A stretch of 64,000 nucleotides of DNA from Amoebidium appalachense (GCA_963693365.1 CAVNZM010000002.1:4836001-4900000); one strand, 5' to 3'. Shown: positions 24,681-39,109, numbered from the stretch's first letter. Notes: generated by a model from the sequence alone, not told the origin. Numbers and translations: made by a program.

Positions 24681-25610
24681 GAGAGACAAAACTTAGAACA
24701 CAGCACAGATAAAAGCAAACCCCCCCCCCCTTTTTTTTTTGCACAGGCTTCTGCAGAACTTCAATACGCTCGAACAGAGCCCATTGCTCGCAAGGGGGTT
24801 TCCGTGGGTGGGTGGGGAGTGTGTTGCAGATAGCAACACGGAAGAGGGTGTGAGCTCGGCTGTGGTAACAGGCACAAGGCAAAAGACACGATGCTGAACA
24901 CAATTTATGCACTATATCAAGCATCAAAGGAGTAAAAATGACGAGCAGACGTCACTGAAACGAGCATAACGGGGACACAAAAATCACATAATTGCATAAA
25001 AATTTAGTCCACACGAAAAAGAACATGTGCACAGAATCCAGAAGGCTTAGTGTTGGCGCACAAGGACGAGAGAGGTAGAGAACCACGGTGTGAGTAAGAG
25101 TTGGAGGAAGGGAAGAATGTGTAGCTCGCATTTACAACATTACAGACAACACCATGCAGATCTTGCAATGTAATATATAAACGCAAACAGGAACCTGCAG
25201 GAATAAGTGAGCCCCACCCGGGGGGGGGGGGGGGGTAGGGGTATAAGGGATGGCATCCTCAGTACCCAGATTTCACCCGGAACGCGGTACGGTGTACAAC
25301 CGCATGACAATAAACACGGTGCAGGGCACATGCAAAGGAGATACACACAGAACCCATAACCAGAGCTGTAGTGTGTGCCGGCGGTGGTGTGTGTGTAGTC
25401 GAAGAAGAAGAAACAACACAAATGAATAGCCAGCATTCACATTTGTCACCTGCCAACTAAAGCACCCGGCTGAAACAAACAAAACTCCAGACCTACTCTT
25501 CAACCACCCACATACACACCAGATAACACAGTTCCACCATAGGCGGCACACCGATCTTCCTTGCGCCAGACACCGACTGTTGCCAGCCGGTGCAAGTGTC
25601 TATACACACT

Positions 25611-27503
25611 TTATTTCAGAGGAATGAAGCGCGAGGAGTGGGTGGCACCAATACCGGGGCGACCGTGGCGGACGGGCTTGTACGAGATAGAGTACTCAGC
25701 CAGATACGTGCCGATCATCTCGGGCTGTAAGTGTGTGTGTGTCCATGTGTGTGTGTGCGTGCACCCACGTGCGTCGTGGGTATGTATGGTGCAATGTGTG
25801 AGAGAAGAGGTATGTGCTATCAGCATGAGTGTGTTTGTGTTGGTGGTAAGGAGATACCGTGATATGATGCAACACGCATATGGTTTGCATGCAGGTGTTG
25901 TTTGTATGTGTGTAAGCATGCGCATGTGCACATGTGTGTGAAAGGGCAGCGTTGTGTTGCATATGTGATGGTGTTTTGGTGGTAGAGGGTAATGATCACA
26001 GTAAGCCAAAAGCCCCACCATCCACGTACTATCCAGAACAATTTCCTAGCAGCAGGACTCCTGTCGTACACCAGCCAGGCAGTAAGTCATTACAGCCATT
26101 CCACAACATATGTGCAGACGGGCAGGATAACCTGCGGTAAATATTAAACACTCGTAATCACCTCCACACTAACTCCACGGTCAACACAACCATGAATACT
26201 ACACCAAAAAGTCCACCTACAACTCTAGAAGCTGTTCACTGCCCTACCATAGAGGCCCACCCAGCCACCACCCGACACTCACCTTGATTTCGACCTGGTT
26301 GAAGGTCTTGCCGTTGTACACACCGACGACGGAGCCGATCATCTCGGGGATGATGATCATGTTGCGCAGATGGGTCTTGACCACATCGGGCTTCTCACCA
26401 GCAGGCACGTCCTTCTTGGCCTTGCGCAGCTTCTTCATCAGCGTCAGAGGCTTGCGCTTAAGACCACGGGTGAAGCGGCGGCGGGCACGGGCGTGAAGAA
26501 TGTTCATGAGATCCTTGTTGTCCATGTCCAGCAGCTGGTCGAGGTCGACGCCGCGGAAGGAGAACTTCTTGAATGTTCTCTTCTTCCTCTGGTCCTCATC
26601 TTGGTGATCGTCAGCCTGCCCAAACGTAACGTTAGCTGCCTATCACAACCTCAACTCCGTATCAACCTCTGCCCCACTCCAGGACATCTTCGAACACATT
26701 GTCTAAAGATTTTGACCGCATCTTCCCAGAAAATAACCACAAACACGACCGGTAACGACGCTTCTGAAGATGATGACCAACAGTAATCCCAACCACCGCT
26801 CCACATACCCCAACCTTCTGTAGCAAATTATTTTTGCCCCCTCAACCCAGGAGCGACGAACTCCCTCCGTTACACGGGGCTCAGTGTGTAAAAATTCAGT
26901 GTTCCAAACATCACAAAATCCCCCAGCTGTACTGCGATCCGGTGAATTAGGCTCAAGCACTATTGCAGGCCCACTGTATGTTGTCGAGTCATGTTGAATG
27001 TGACTGACAAAAAAGCTGTGTCTCAAAAGTCTAGGCCCAAGCAAAGTGTTGCCCACGACCATGCCTGCTTTTGTAAGTCTCTGTGACGTGAAAAGCGCTG
27101 CTATGCTCAGAAATTGCCGTCCCGTCTGATGACAGTCGACGAAGCCTGTGATCAAATTGCTACCAGTTTGGGCTACGGTAGCGGAACGTTGTTATGTTTG
27201 TCTTGGCTTCTCAAGGGCGGCTGGGGTGGTGTGCGAAAAGTTGGCCTACTACGCGCGAACGCGTACGAGTATGTAGGCGTCCATTTGAATAAGTCTTCAA
27301 GCCCGCTCACTAGCGTCGGCAATGTGCTAATGTCTAACTGCATGTCATCACTCCGCTTCCTCAGTCCATTTCGTCGATGACCCTGCTGCCACCTGCCAAA
27401 ACCCTGCAAAACGAGCCGAAAAACGCCTAGAAAGCATTCTAACAGCCACGTAAAGAATGGATGATCCGGATGGAGCAGTGATTGGCCTTGATTGTCGTAC
27501 CAT
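25611..27503 (-). CDS. RPS15: 40S ribosomal protein S15 (uS19)
   Basis: It is a small-subunit head protein near the decoding site and is required for 40S export. Main exons are 26283-26615 and 25611-25724. A first coding exon consisting only of ATG is proposed at 27501-27503, with donor ATG|GTACGA, giving 149 aa (human protein: 145). The identity is clear from [79 protein letters not shown] and the C-terminus [19 protein letters not shown]. The ATG exon is inferred. Exon 2 opens in phase 0 at ADDHQDEDQ with no usable ATG, and the candidate sits behind a pyrimidine tract (CCCCTCTTTCACCTCTTC on minus) like the TOP element of ribosomal-protein genes. The stop codon lies inside an AATAAA string (CTGAAATAAAG), a possible polyadenylation signal. 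The two main exons are certain; the start is tentative. Confidence 0.95.
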
Positions 27504-28365
27504 TTTGCCGTTTCTCCGTCGATAGTCGACTGACTTCGAAGAGGTGAAAGAGGGGAAAACGGGAAACGCGACGCCGCCTTTGTGTGCCTGCACACGGGGA
27601 CGGCTTGTAACCCCCTAGATGCACATGAACAGAGATCTGAAAACTTTTGACGACTGGGGCTCGTTGAAATTGCGGTGTTGCGCAAAAACATATACAACTA
27701 ATTTCCAACCCCTCTAAATAAAGTTTTAACACACATAAGGTTTTAATACGTGTGAATACATATTAAGTACTGTAAAAACCAAAATAGGGGGTTTTTAGGC
27801 TGCTAAATTTACAGAAATACTACAGCCTTGTTTTATAAATATAATATGTTTTTTTAAAATGGGGGGAAGCAAGGAATGTTGAGTCAAATTTACTCCAATC
27901 AAACAGCTGTACGCTAAAGAGTCTTAAACTGCATAGCCAATCACTAGTTAGCTGTTAAATAAAGCGCCTTTTTTTGCGTAACTTACATTAGCCTACCCTT
28001 TCACACGTGCATGCTACAGGTTCGTGTACGGTGTACGGCCGTGACACATCGCACATTATCACCAAGTAGAATGATATATGCCAGAGCATTACTTCTGTTG
28101 AATGTTCCGGTCGTTAGCAGGTTTTATTTGACACATTAACTTAAGATTGCAGAGAAGTTACGCATTTTATAGGCTAAAAGATCTTGCCATCTGCCAAGCA
28201 AAGGTGCGTAGCTTGTGTAGTCCTGTGTCGTTTTTCCATACAGGTTAGAAAGCGATCCTACCCAACCAGAGAGCTTCAAACTTTTAAAGGCTCCTGAATT
28301 TTGTAGCTCTTTGGGGATTAAGCAAATAAAACACATATTCTCGTGTGAAATAAGAAACATCGAAA
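27504..28365. promoter_or_regulatory. divergent intergenic region, RPS15/UTP6 promoter candidate
   Basis: About 860 bp separate the proposed RPS15 start (minus) from the UTP6 start (plus). It is free of the homopolymers that fill most other gaps. The RPS15 side begins with a pyrimidine-rich TOP-like stretch (27540-27565 on minus). The rest is AT-rich, with a CCAAT motif at about 27938. No TATA box or start site can be assigned. Confidence 0.5.
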
Positions 28366-30692
28366 ATGGCCGAAGTTGTGCACAGGGAGCTGGAGGATAT
28401 GCTTCCCTTTCTGGAGGACATGGAGAAGCACGGCTTGTTTTCAAGGGTAGGTGTTGACTTAGTTCAGCTCTTTTTGAAGTGCGTGTGTATTTGCGTGTGT
28501 ATTTGCATGGGCATTTGTGTGTGTGCGTGTGCGTGTGCGTGTGCGTGTGCGTGTGCGTGTGCGTGTGCGTGTGCGTGTGCGTGTGCGTGTGCGTGTGCGT
28601 GTGGGTGGGGGGGCGGGCGGGCGGGTGGGTGGGTGGGTGGGTTAGTAGGTGGGTGGGTGGGTGGGTGGGTTGGTGGGTGTGGGTGTGTGGGTGTGTATGT
28701 GCGCGCGTGTGTGCGTGTGTCTACGTGTGTGTGTGGCGTGTTGTGCGAGTGTGGGCGTGCATGTGCGGTATGCACATGTTTCTTTGCCTTCACAATATTG
28801 TGTGCCCAATATCAACCATGTGCTATAGAATAAATAAGCAAAGTGAGGGACGTTGCATTTTGTCCGGTAAACTTTTTGTGGTTCGTCAAACGTGGTGTAA
28901 GCTTGCTGAGCATGCGGGTATACTTTGGTGAATGTCAGATAACGAAATTACTGCATTCCCTTTTCCCAACGTGTCAAGCAGATGCATTACTTTTTCCGTT
29001 GACCTTTGCCCCGCATCCCCTTGCTCCCCGCCCCCCCCCCCTCTGCTCCCCCACCCATGCATGCCCGCCTCCCCCTCCGTCCAGGTGGCTACCCATATTC
29101 CTTCACCGCTCAATCCGTCTCCCGCTTTACTCCCCATTCGGCGGTTAACAAACCCCGTGCTTACATTTCTTTGGGTTATCAGAAATTGTTCCCCTCCCCT
29201 CCCCCCCCCCCTCCCCCTCCCCCCTCCCCCCCACACACCCCTCTTGCCCTCTCTTCCTTCCACTTCTCCCCCCCCCCCCCCCCCCCGCCAAGTCTGCTAG
29301 TGCTTCGATATCAGGCTTGGTGGTTCACACTGCCTGTCGTAGTGTTGTTTTGTGTCGTCTTGTACAAACCCCCCCCCCCCCCCCCCCCTCCCCTCCCCTC
29401 CGGCTCCCCCGACAATGACTATCTTTCTGGGGCACTTGTGTTTGCCTTCAGGGCACCAGCTACTTAGTTTCTTGCCGTCAATTGTGTTCATCAGGCCCAT
29501 ATTCCTCTAAATCTGCCAATTCTTTCTCTCTTCCCGACCATATACTGGGGCTATCAGTGTTCCCTCCCCATATCACGTTGGCGGGTGTTGTAGATTCTCA
29601 TACTCATAGAGTGCCGGATTCACGCCAAATTATCATCTTCCTGCATGTATCGACCTCCACATTCTAACCTACTCTCCCTCCCCCCCCCCTCCCCCCTCCC
29701 CTTCCCCCTCCCCTCCCCCTTCCCCCGCTCTCGTACACCCACCCACTCTCTCAGGATGAGATCAAGTCCATCATAAAAAAGCGGAGGGACTTTGAGTATT
29801 TGTTGAAGAGAAGACAGAGTCTTAAAAAGGATTACTTGCACTATATCCAGGTAAGATGTGTGATGAGAATATCGGCAAGGGGGTGGGTGGAAGGAAAAGA
29901 GGGATTTGCAGAATGTTCTACAATGTGCTTCAATTGCTGCACTGGGAGAGGACGAAGGGGGGTGTGTGTGTGTGTGGGGGGGGGGGGGGGAGGGGGAGGG
30001 GAGGGGGGGGAGAGAGAGAGAGAGAGAGTGGGGGGGGAGGGGTGGAATAGCGGGATGGACGTGTGGTGTGATCATTTGGAAACGGGGGGGTGGTGGGAAA
30101 GTGTATTGTATTTGTTGGGTGTGTCCTCCTGTCGGAAGGGTTGCGGGAAGTGTTCTTATGCGCAAATACCTAATTCCTTGTGTGCCGGATGTTTTCCATA
30201 AGCTTTGTATTTCTCAGTGACGGCATGAAGGGTGGGGGGGGGGGGGGGGGGGGGGGGTAATGTGGTGGAGGGAGAGGTGTGTGTTTGTGTGTGTAAGGGT
30301 GTGTGTGTGTGTGGGTGGGGGGAGGGGGGGGGGAGGGGAGGGGGGGGGAGGGGAGGGGGGGGGGGGCTCGTTTTTCCCTCGGAGCACCGGAGCACGGATG
30401 GGGTGTCGCCGCATGTATGGATGAATTTAACCACATACTGATGTTGTCTGTTTGCAGTATGAACTGAACTTGGACACACTGCGGAGAAAGAGGAAGGTCC
30501 GCCTTGGGATGGTCAGGCAGAACACAAAAAGGTGTGCAAACACAACACAGCAAACCTCCTGGTTTCTTGGTGGGGGTCTCGGGCTTTTCTGTGTTTGTTT
30601 TGCCTTTCTGGGGTTTTTTTTTTAGGCATCTGTGCTTTTTTGCTAGAATGGTTTCTGTTTCTTCGTGAGGCATGTTTTATGTGGTCTTTCGG

Positions 30693-30723
<31 letters not shown>

Positions 30724-30846
30724 CTCCCTCCCCTCCCCACCCCCTCTTCCCCTCTCATTCCCTTCCGGCCTCTCTTATACCACCGACGAGAGGCTGAGGA
30801 CTTGACCCCCCCTTTTCGTGATACATAACAGAAAGCAAATACACAT

Positions 30847-30880
<34 letters not shown>

Positions 30881-31118
30881 TATACACACACACACACAGA
30901 CACACACACACACATGCTATTTCACGCAACACCCCATAATTGCAACCCACTGACCATGCACATAAATCCCTTGCAGTGAATATTCAATCGTGCGCCACGT
31001 GCACTACATCTTCAATCGCATGCTCAAGAAATTCCCTGACGACTACAAGCTGTGGCTGCAGTACTTTGACCTGTGCAGACGCATGGGCAGTGCGCGCGTG
31101 CTGGGTGCGGCATATGCA

Positions 31119-31151
<33 letters not shown>

Positions 31152-31199
31152 GTGTGTGTTTGGGTGTGTGTGTGTGTGTGTGGGTGTGTGTGGGCAGGT

Positions 31200-31232
<33 letters not shown>

Positions 31233-32164
31233 GGCTAGGTTGGTGGGTGGGTGCGTTGGTGGATGGGTAGGTGGTTGGGTGTGGTTGGGTGTGTGGGTGC
31301 GAATGTGGGTGTGGGTGTGGGTGGATGGTTACATCGTACTTTCCCTATGTGTATATCTCCCCTACTTCATTAGTATTGTACCCCCTGAGCATGGTGTGAT
31401 GGTGTGTGTGTTTGTCTGTGTGCGTGTACGTGCACGTATGCGTGTGTATTGGCGTAGGCGTGGGTGTGGGCATGGACATGTTCCGTGTGTCTGTGTGGGT
31501 TGTGACTGTTTGTGTGTGTGGGTGATTGTGAGCGTGCATGTGTGCTCTAGGGTGTTCGTACGCCTGGGTGCGTGTACAGTACATGGGTTTGCCTGTGCTG
31601 TGAACAGGCAAAAGATTTGGATCGGTGTGTCTGCGTGTGCATAGCGGTTTGTGGGGGTGATTGGTCCTTTGCATGTTTTTTGTGTGTGGTTTTTGCGTGG
31701 GAAGGCGAGATGGGGGGGGGGGGGAGATGGGGTGCAAGACGGATGTCGTGGGCACGTGGGCAACATGACGTGGAAGGAAGGGGGGTGGGGGTGGGGGGGT
31801 CCATGAACCCCACTGAGAAATTTACGCTCCTCCTCCCCTCCCCTTTCTTAATGGGTCAAACCTCGGGTAATGTGTACGATTTGGCTTCCCCCCACCAACC
31901 CCCCGAGAATGGGCTCTGCTGCTCTGTTTATGATCCATTTTTGTAAGTGTGCTATGCAAAATCCAAAACCTGCAGTGTGTTATCAGGCATTGATGTATGT
32001 GGACTCCGTAACCTATAACGTATTCTAACTCCCCATCCCCCTCCTCCCCCCAGGGCGCTAGCACACCACATGACTGTGCCCGAACTCTGGGTGGAGGCAG
32101 CCAAATATGAGTTTGAGGAAAATGCAAACATCAGAGCTGCTAGAGGTATGTATCAGCCCCCGGG

Positions 32165-32206
<42 letters not shown>

Positions 32207-32390
32207 GGGGGTGGGGGGGGGGGGGGGGGGGGGGGGAGGGGGGGGGGGGGGGGGGAGTGCAAATGTCAAAATAAGCAAAAAAAATTAAAAAGGCAAATGT
32301 GAACCTCGTACACCTATGTTAACAACCTTGCATTGTTGGGAAGGCGGACGGATGTGTGTGTGGGGGGGTGGGGGTGGTGGTGGTGGTGGT

Positions 32391-32423
<33 letters not shown>

Positions 32424-32609
32424 GGGGGAGGGAGAGGGAGAGGGAGAGGGGGTGGGAGGGAGGGGAAGGAGAAGAGACGCGAGGGGGGGGGGGGGGGGGA
32501 TGTTTTTCACTTAGGAAACTCTGGTGCTTGGCGTTTTGTTATGGGCTGTAGTGGTTGGGTAGATGCGAATGCTCATACCCCCGGCTGCTTTGCTTTCTAT
32601 TCACGTTGC

Positions 32610-32643
<34 letters not shown>

Positions 32644-33355
32644 CTCCACGCACCCACATGCTTATCCTTGCCGTCTTTTGCTTGCACACTTATTTGGTTC
32701 CCCCTTCCGTTTTTTTTGTTTCGCTGTTTTCTGGGTTCCTGAGACTTTCGTTTTCCCCAACTTGTAGTGCATAGGTCATCCCTCCCTCTCTCTCCCCTCT
32801 CTCGATTCCGTGAATGTGTACTTCGTATCCGGTGGCATATCACTGTCAGCCCCTCTCCCGTTGAAACCCCCCGTCGCTTTCACCCACTCATACACACACA
32901 GGCATCTCCCCCCCCCCCCCCCCCCCCCCCTCTCTTCCCGCCAAGCACACACACCGACACACATACACACATATGCTCCCCCCCTCCCCCCTTTGTTTCC
33001 CTTGCTCTAACCCCCCCCTCCCCCTCCCTCTCCACCCCCTCTCTCTCCTCCCCTGCCCCCCTCCCCTCCTCCTCTCCGTCGTGTTGCCCGTACCCTTTTA
33101 CACACTTTTATCTCATGTATCCCCTTCCACTCACATTCAACACTTTCATACACACACATTAACAACCCCCCCCCCCCCCCCTCCCAACACGCACACACAC
33201 AATACACAGTTCTTATGCAGCGTGGTCTGCGTCTCAACAAAGATTCGCAGCTACTTTGGAGAGAATATTTCCGTCTCGAACTGCTCTACTGGGAAAAGAT
33301 GTGTCTGAGAAGAAAAGTTTTGGGTTTGGAGTTGCCAAAGCTGCCAGAAAACGAG

Positions 33356-33389
<34 letters not shown>

Positions 33390-33905
33390 GTGGGGGCTTT
33401 TGGGGGGAGGGGGGTGGGGAAGGGGAAGAGAGGATTGTGTGTGTATGTGTGGGTATGGGTTGGTGGGTGAGTGGTTAGGTGTGTGTGTGTGTGTGGTGTG
33501 TGTGTGTGCGTGTGCGTGTGTGCGTGGGTGTGTGTGTGTGTATCTAGGCGTCCCTTTATGTGTGTCTTTTGATGGGAGTCGAACATAAGGGGATGGCTTG
33601 GGGGGTAGATTAGGGAAGGAAGGAAGAAACAAGCATCACGGATTACCATTTATTAGCTGTATATGGACTTGGAAGTATGATAGATAATCCCATATTCATC
33701 TAATAAGAGAGCACAGAGAATGTCGAGTTGTCAAGATTAACACTGCCCTTGGTAACAGAAAAAGGAGAATGGGGAGGAGAATGCTGGTGTGTTGGATCAT
33801 ATGGAGACGGAATCAACGGGTGACGGGGACAGGTCGTCGGTCGGGGTATGTGCCAGGCAGGCACGCACACACACACACACATACACACGCACGCGTACAC
33901 GCGCG

Positions 33906-33956
<51 letters not shown>

Positions 33957-34302
33957 CTGCACATGTCCCTGAAGAATTACTGACGGGTGTATGCACAACC
34001 AAAACACACCTATGCACACAAGAACGATCGCATCTACCAACAGAAAGACCTTCCAGCCCATGTCGACTATGCAGTGTGCATAATGGTGGCATGTAGCGGG
34101 TGTACAGGGGCCACACTTAATTGAGATATATTGAGAAACAAGCAACTTCAGGCACATTCAAGAATCAAGCACCCGTACGAACATTAAAGATGTATACTGC
34201 ATGAACACACCTGGATGCATACACTGACATTTAACATTCACGTGCCAGTATACACACACACTTGCATACATTCACACACAAATACACACACATACACACA
34301 CA

Positions 34303-34377
<75 letters not shown>

Positions 34378-34456
34378 GCACGCACACACATGCACACACA
34401 AGCACGCACATACATACACACCCACACACGCACACAGACACATTTACACTTGCCAA

Positions 34457-34527
<71 letters not shown>

Positions 34528-35011
34528 AGGGGGCACCTATGAACCTAGACAATGAGGGGGAGGAGGGTAGCAGCAAGGAAGCGCTAGCAAAGTTTTATGC
34601 CGGGGAGGTTCCCATGATTGTCTGCCAAAATGCTGTCAAAGGTACCCATACTCCCCCTCCCCCCCCCCCCCGCACACGCATTTTTCGCTGCACTGCTTTA
34701 GTTTGCACACACATTTTCACCGTTTTGCTCACCTTGCTTGCATAAGCAACCCTGCTCGTCTTTGATCAAGACGGGTTGACCCTCCCAAGTTCATTTGATG
34801 CTGCTGTCTGAGTTGGAGAGTCGTATATACGCGGGCTAAGGGGTCGAAACTCAGACGCAATTGATGACTTGGGCCCTCCCTGAGGATGGGCTCTGCTTAT
34901 GACGCATACTGTGTGCATGGCTGATATTGCATACTTGAATGTTTGCCTTTGCATGTGTCCTGCACCATGCTTCTCATCGTGTATGCGTACTTCGTACGGT
35001 GTTCCGCATTC

Positions 35012-35051
<40 letters not shown>

Positions 35052-35433
35052 ACAAAAAAATATCCGAGGCTAAACGGTTGAAAATTAGGTGCATTTAATA
35101 AATGACAGGCCCCCCTGAAGCAACCCCCCCCCCCCCCCACCCCCCCCCCCCCCCCCCCCCTAGCGTAAGGGCAACGAAAAGAATAGAGTGAAAAGAAACG
35201 AGAGAAGTGTGGGGAGAGAGGGAGGGAGAGAAAAAAAAAAGAGAAGGAAAAAGGAAGAAGCCTGGAGATTTACACATGCACCCCACAGCGCACCCCACGG
35301 ATGTTCATTTCCGCATGGCCTTTATCGACATCTACCGTCTGTTTGACGGCACAGAGTCCATGCAGATGGCTGTCATGGACAGGTACGAGCCTCCCCCCCC
35401 CCCCCCCCCCTCCCTTCCTCCCCCAACCTCAAA

Positions 35434-35493
<60 letters not shown>

Positions 35494-35742
35494 CCTCCAT
35501 CCCTCTCCCCCCGGCATCTGAGTTTGGGTTTCACACGGGATATGGGCGAGGCTATCATCGGGCACTGTTGAACATGGCATACGTTGTATATGTGCATGAC
35601 TTTATTTATTGTTATTCCGTGCCTCGGTTTGTGTATCATATTTTAATCCCCCCCCCCCCCCCCCCCCCCCATCCATACACACACCCCATCCCACCACCCT
35701 TTCCCGCGCACGGCCTGCCCGTTCCCCACGGACACAACCTTT

Positions 35743-35782
<40 letters not shown>

Positions 35783-35834
35783 CCCGCCCGCCCCGCCCAA
35801 ACACCACCACCACCACCATACGTGCGCGCGTGCG

Positions 35835-35914
<80 letters not shown>

Positions 35915-36071
35915 CTCAAGCAGGAGCTAGGGGCCAGTGAGCACACGTGGGATGCTGTTGCCCGCTACTATGCCCAGCCAGATGGCGACAGCACAGACGT
36001 GGAGAGGGCACTGGGGGTCTACAGGCAGGCGGTCAAGGTGTGTGTGTGTTGTGTGTGGGTGGGTGTTTGGT

Positions 36072-36120
<49 letters not shown>

Positions 36121-37557
36121 GAGGGTGGGTGGGTGGGTGGGTGGGTATGTGTGGGTGTGGGTGTGGGTGTGTGTGTGTGTGTAGGGGAGGGGGATTGGGG
36201 GGGGGGGGGGGGGGGGGAGGTGGAGAGAGACGGGGGAGTGGGGGGGTCAGAGAGAGGAGGGTATTCGTGGGTACTGAAAGATTTATGTATATACGTACTG
36301 AAAGGTCAGTGAAATCACACTGGCCACCCAAAGAGATTTATGCATTTACTGACCGACAAAGCACCACACAATAAGATTTGTTGACTTGCTGAAAACACAT
36401 TATTAAACCAATAGGATTTGCCGACGCCCACCATGTACGACCTGCGCACCTGCTACCTATCTGAGATCTTGGAGCACAGCACCAGCGACAATGTGCACAC
36501 AAGCCGCCAGCAGCTATTGGCTGCATGTCAGCAGGCTGCCAGCGCTGGATTGGCCACTCCCGCCCTGTACAGACTATGGTCGGTGACACTACTACGTGCG
36601 GGTAAGTGAGTGCGGTGTTTTGCTGTATGGTACGTGCAGATTTCTAGCCGGGGCTTTTCCCCTTCGTTTCGTTTCTTTTCTCCCTCCCTCCCCCTCCCCC
36701 CCCCCCCCCCCACCACCACCACCACCACCACACACACACACACACACACAACAACAACAATAAAGCCTTTTTGAGGTAGGTGGCAGCTGGTTTATTGTGT
36801 GAAGGATGATGCCGTCATTGAGTTTCTGCAGCCTAAAATTGTCCATACAACCTAAATAGAGCATGGTTGGTGTGCGATGTACGTTCAGCTGTGGAAATAT
36901 CTTCAATACCTGAACCAGTGTGCATTGTTTCCCCCCGATGATGTGTGTTTCTTGTTAGAGTTTTGGCCACTGTATATGCATTGTACATGTATCGATTTCC
37001 TAGCAATGGTTCAAATATGCCCAGTTCAAAGGATACCCGGATGTCCGGTATATCTAGCTAACACTGATATTTTTACCTATGTTCATATGGAAGAGTGAGG
37101 TAGACTTGGTGCTATGTTAAACACTGAAAAAGACACCTCGTTATTCTTTCTCGTTTTTCGTTATTTTCTTTTATTTCTATTTTTTTTCGCTTTTCTTTTT
37201 TTGCTCATGTTTGTGCTGTGGCAGGGCAAGTCAACGATGCTGTTTCTGTTGTGGAGGAGGGTGCAGGCAGACACCCCACCAACATCGAGCTGACAAGATG
37301 GGCTGCACTGCTCTCTGCTAGGGCAAAAGTCTTTGGATGTAGGTGCATGTGTGCCTGCATTCACACACACACAAAAACACACACACACATAAAACACGCA
37401 CAACAAACACGCACACAGGCGCACGCACACATGCACACACACATGCACACATAAAACACGCACAACAAACACGCACAGACACATGCACACACACACATAC
37501 GCACACATACGCACACACACACACACACACACACTCACTCACTCACTCACACACACA

Positions 37558-37602
<45 letters not shown>

Positions 37603-37639
37603 ATTCCCTCTTTGCTTTTGTATGTGAACTGCCCGGTGT

Positions 37640-37724
<85 letters not shown>

Positions 37725-38452
37725 TACCTCCTTGCTTTTGCATGTGAACTGCCCGGTGTTTCTCATCATGTAGTCCTGCTTCATACCGCCTTCCGCATTA
37801 TAATCCTCCCCCTTCCCCCCCCCCCCCCCCCCCCCCCCGGCCTTTCCCACTGCCCTTGCCTGCATAAGCAACCCTGCTCGTCTCTGATCAAGACGGGTGA
37901 CCTACTCATGTTCAAGTGAAACAGTATCTGAGTTGGGTTTCGTTAACGAGGGGAATAGGTCGAAACTCGGGTACTGTGGATGACGTGGGCCCCCCCTGAG
38001 GATGGGCTCTGCTTATTATGCATACTCTTTATGTATGGCTTGCATTCTGCATCGTGTTATCCGTTTGTTCTTGTGTACTTCGTACTTTTTGACGCATTCA
38101 AACCCCCCCCCCCCCCCCCCCCTCCCCCCTCCCCCCACCACCACCACCACCAACACCCCCGCCCTCTCCCCCCTCACCCCCTCACACACACGCAGTGCCA
38201 GCGCATGCCGATGCTGCGTTCCAACGTGCCGTGGCAGCCAACCGGGGGGATGGCCAGACCTGGCTGTTGTGGATCGACTACGTGCTGGCCACTGGGGCAG
38301 AAGGCTTGGACCAGAAATTCGACGTATGAACCCCCTCCCCCCCTAACTCTAACCCCCCCCCCCCCCGCCCCTTCAAACACATACCCGCTTATATATGCGG
38401 ATACAGAGTCACAGAGAGAACGACAGGGGCAGTGTGCGAGTGTTTTTTTTTT

Positions 38453-38483
<31 letters not shown>

Positions 38484-39067
38484 GAGGGCAAAGGGAGAGA
38501 GAGAGGAAGAGACAGCAAGAGAGTGATAGGGGGAGGCACGGGATAGGGAGGTCATTCACAGCACCTACACACGCGAACACGAGCATACGCAGAACGGGCG
38601 GGGGGGAGGGGAGAGGGGAAGGGGAGAGGGGAACGGGGGGAGGGGGGAGGGGGGTGTGGGGGGTAAAAGAGAGAGGGAATCAAAAAGAGATAATCTCAGC
38701 GTACCTGCACACAACGAACGGGTGTGCATGAACAAACACACACACACACACACCACACACAACATCCACTCCTTTTTCTCACTTATTCATAACACATTCT
38801 ACTCCCCCCTCCCCCCCCCCCTCAAAAGGCTGCGGTGCAGTCTAGCAGTGACCGTGACGTCATCCTTCTTACATATGTGGACTGGGCCATGCATAAGGGC
38901 GGAATAAAGGCGGTCAGGAAGTTGTGTGCAAGGTAAATGACACACACACACACCCCCTTTTAACACACACACAGACACGCGGATAGATAGACGCACACAG
39001 ACACACATGCACACGCGCGTGCTGTGCACACACAAACAGAAATACACACACAGACCCACACACAGAC

Positions 39068-39109
<42 letters not shown>

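Larger units (their letters stand above)
20812..25610. other. intergenic region between GILT start and RPS15 end
   Basis: No gene is supported. It contains poly-G and GGGA blocks at 21081-21170, a 54-nt C run at 21920-21973 followed by (CA)n, a C-rich block at 22130-22315, poly-G at 22624-22670, poly-C at 22990-23033, the fold-back element at 23661-24024, and diverged repeat-family pieces between 24560 and 25400. The open frame 21331-21627 (minus) resembles no family I know. Confidence 0.6.

Noticed and set aside
28500-28680. Possible CRISPR-like or satellite array
   Set aside because: It is a hexamer microsatellite without spacers, in an intron of a eukaryotic gene.
34231-34555. Thr-His and Val-Cys repeat proteins
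   Set aside because: They are (CA)n/(GT)n read in frame, within UTP6 intron 6. The same holds for all similar frames in the window.
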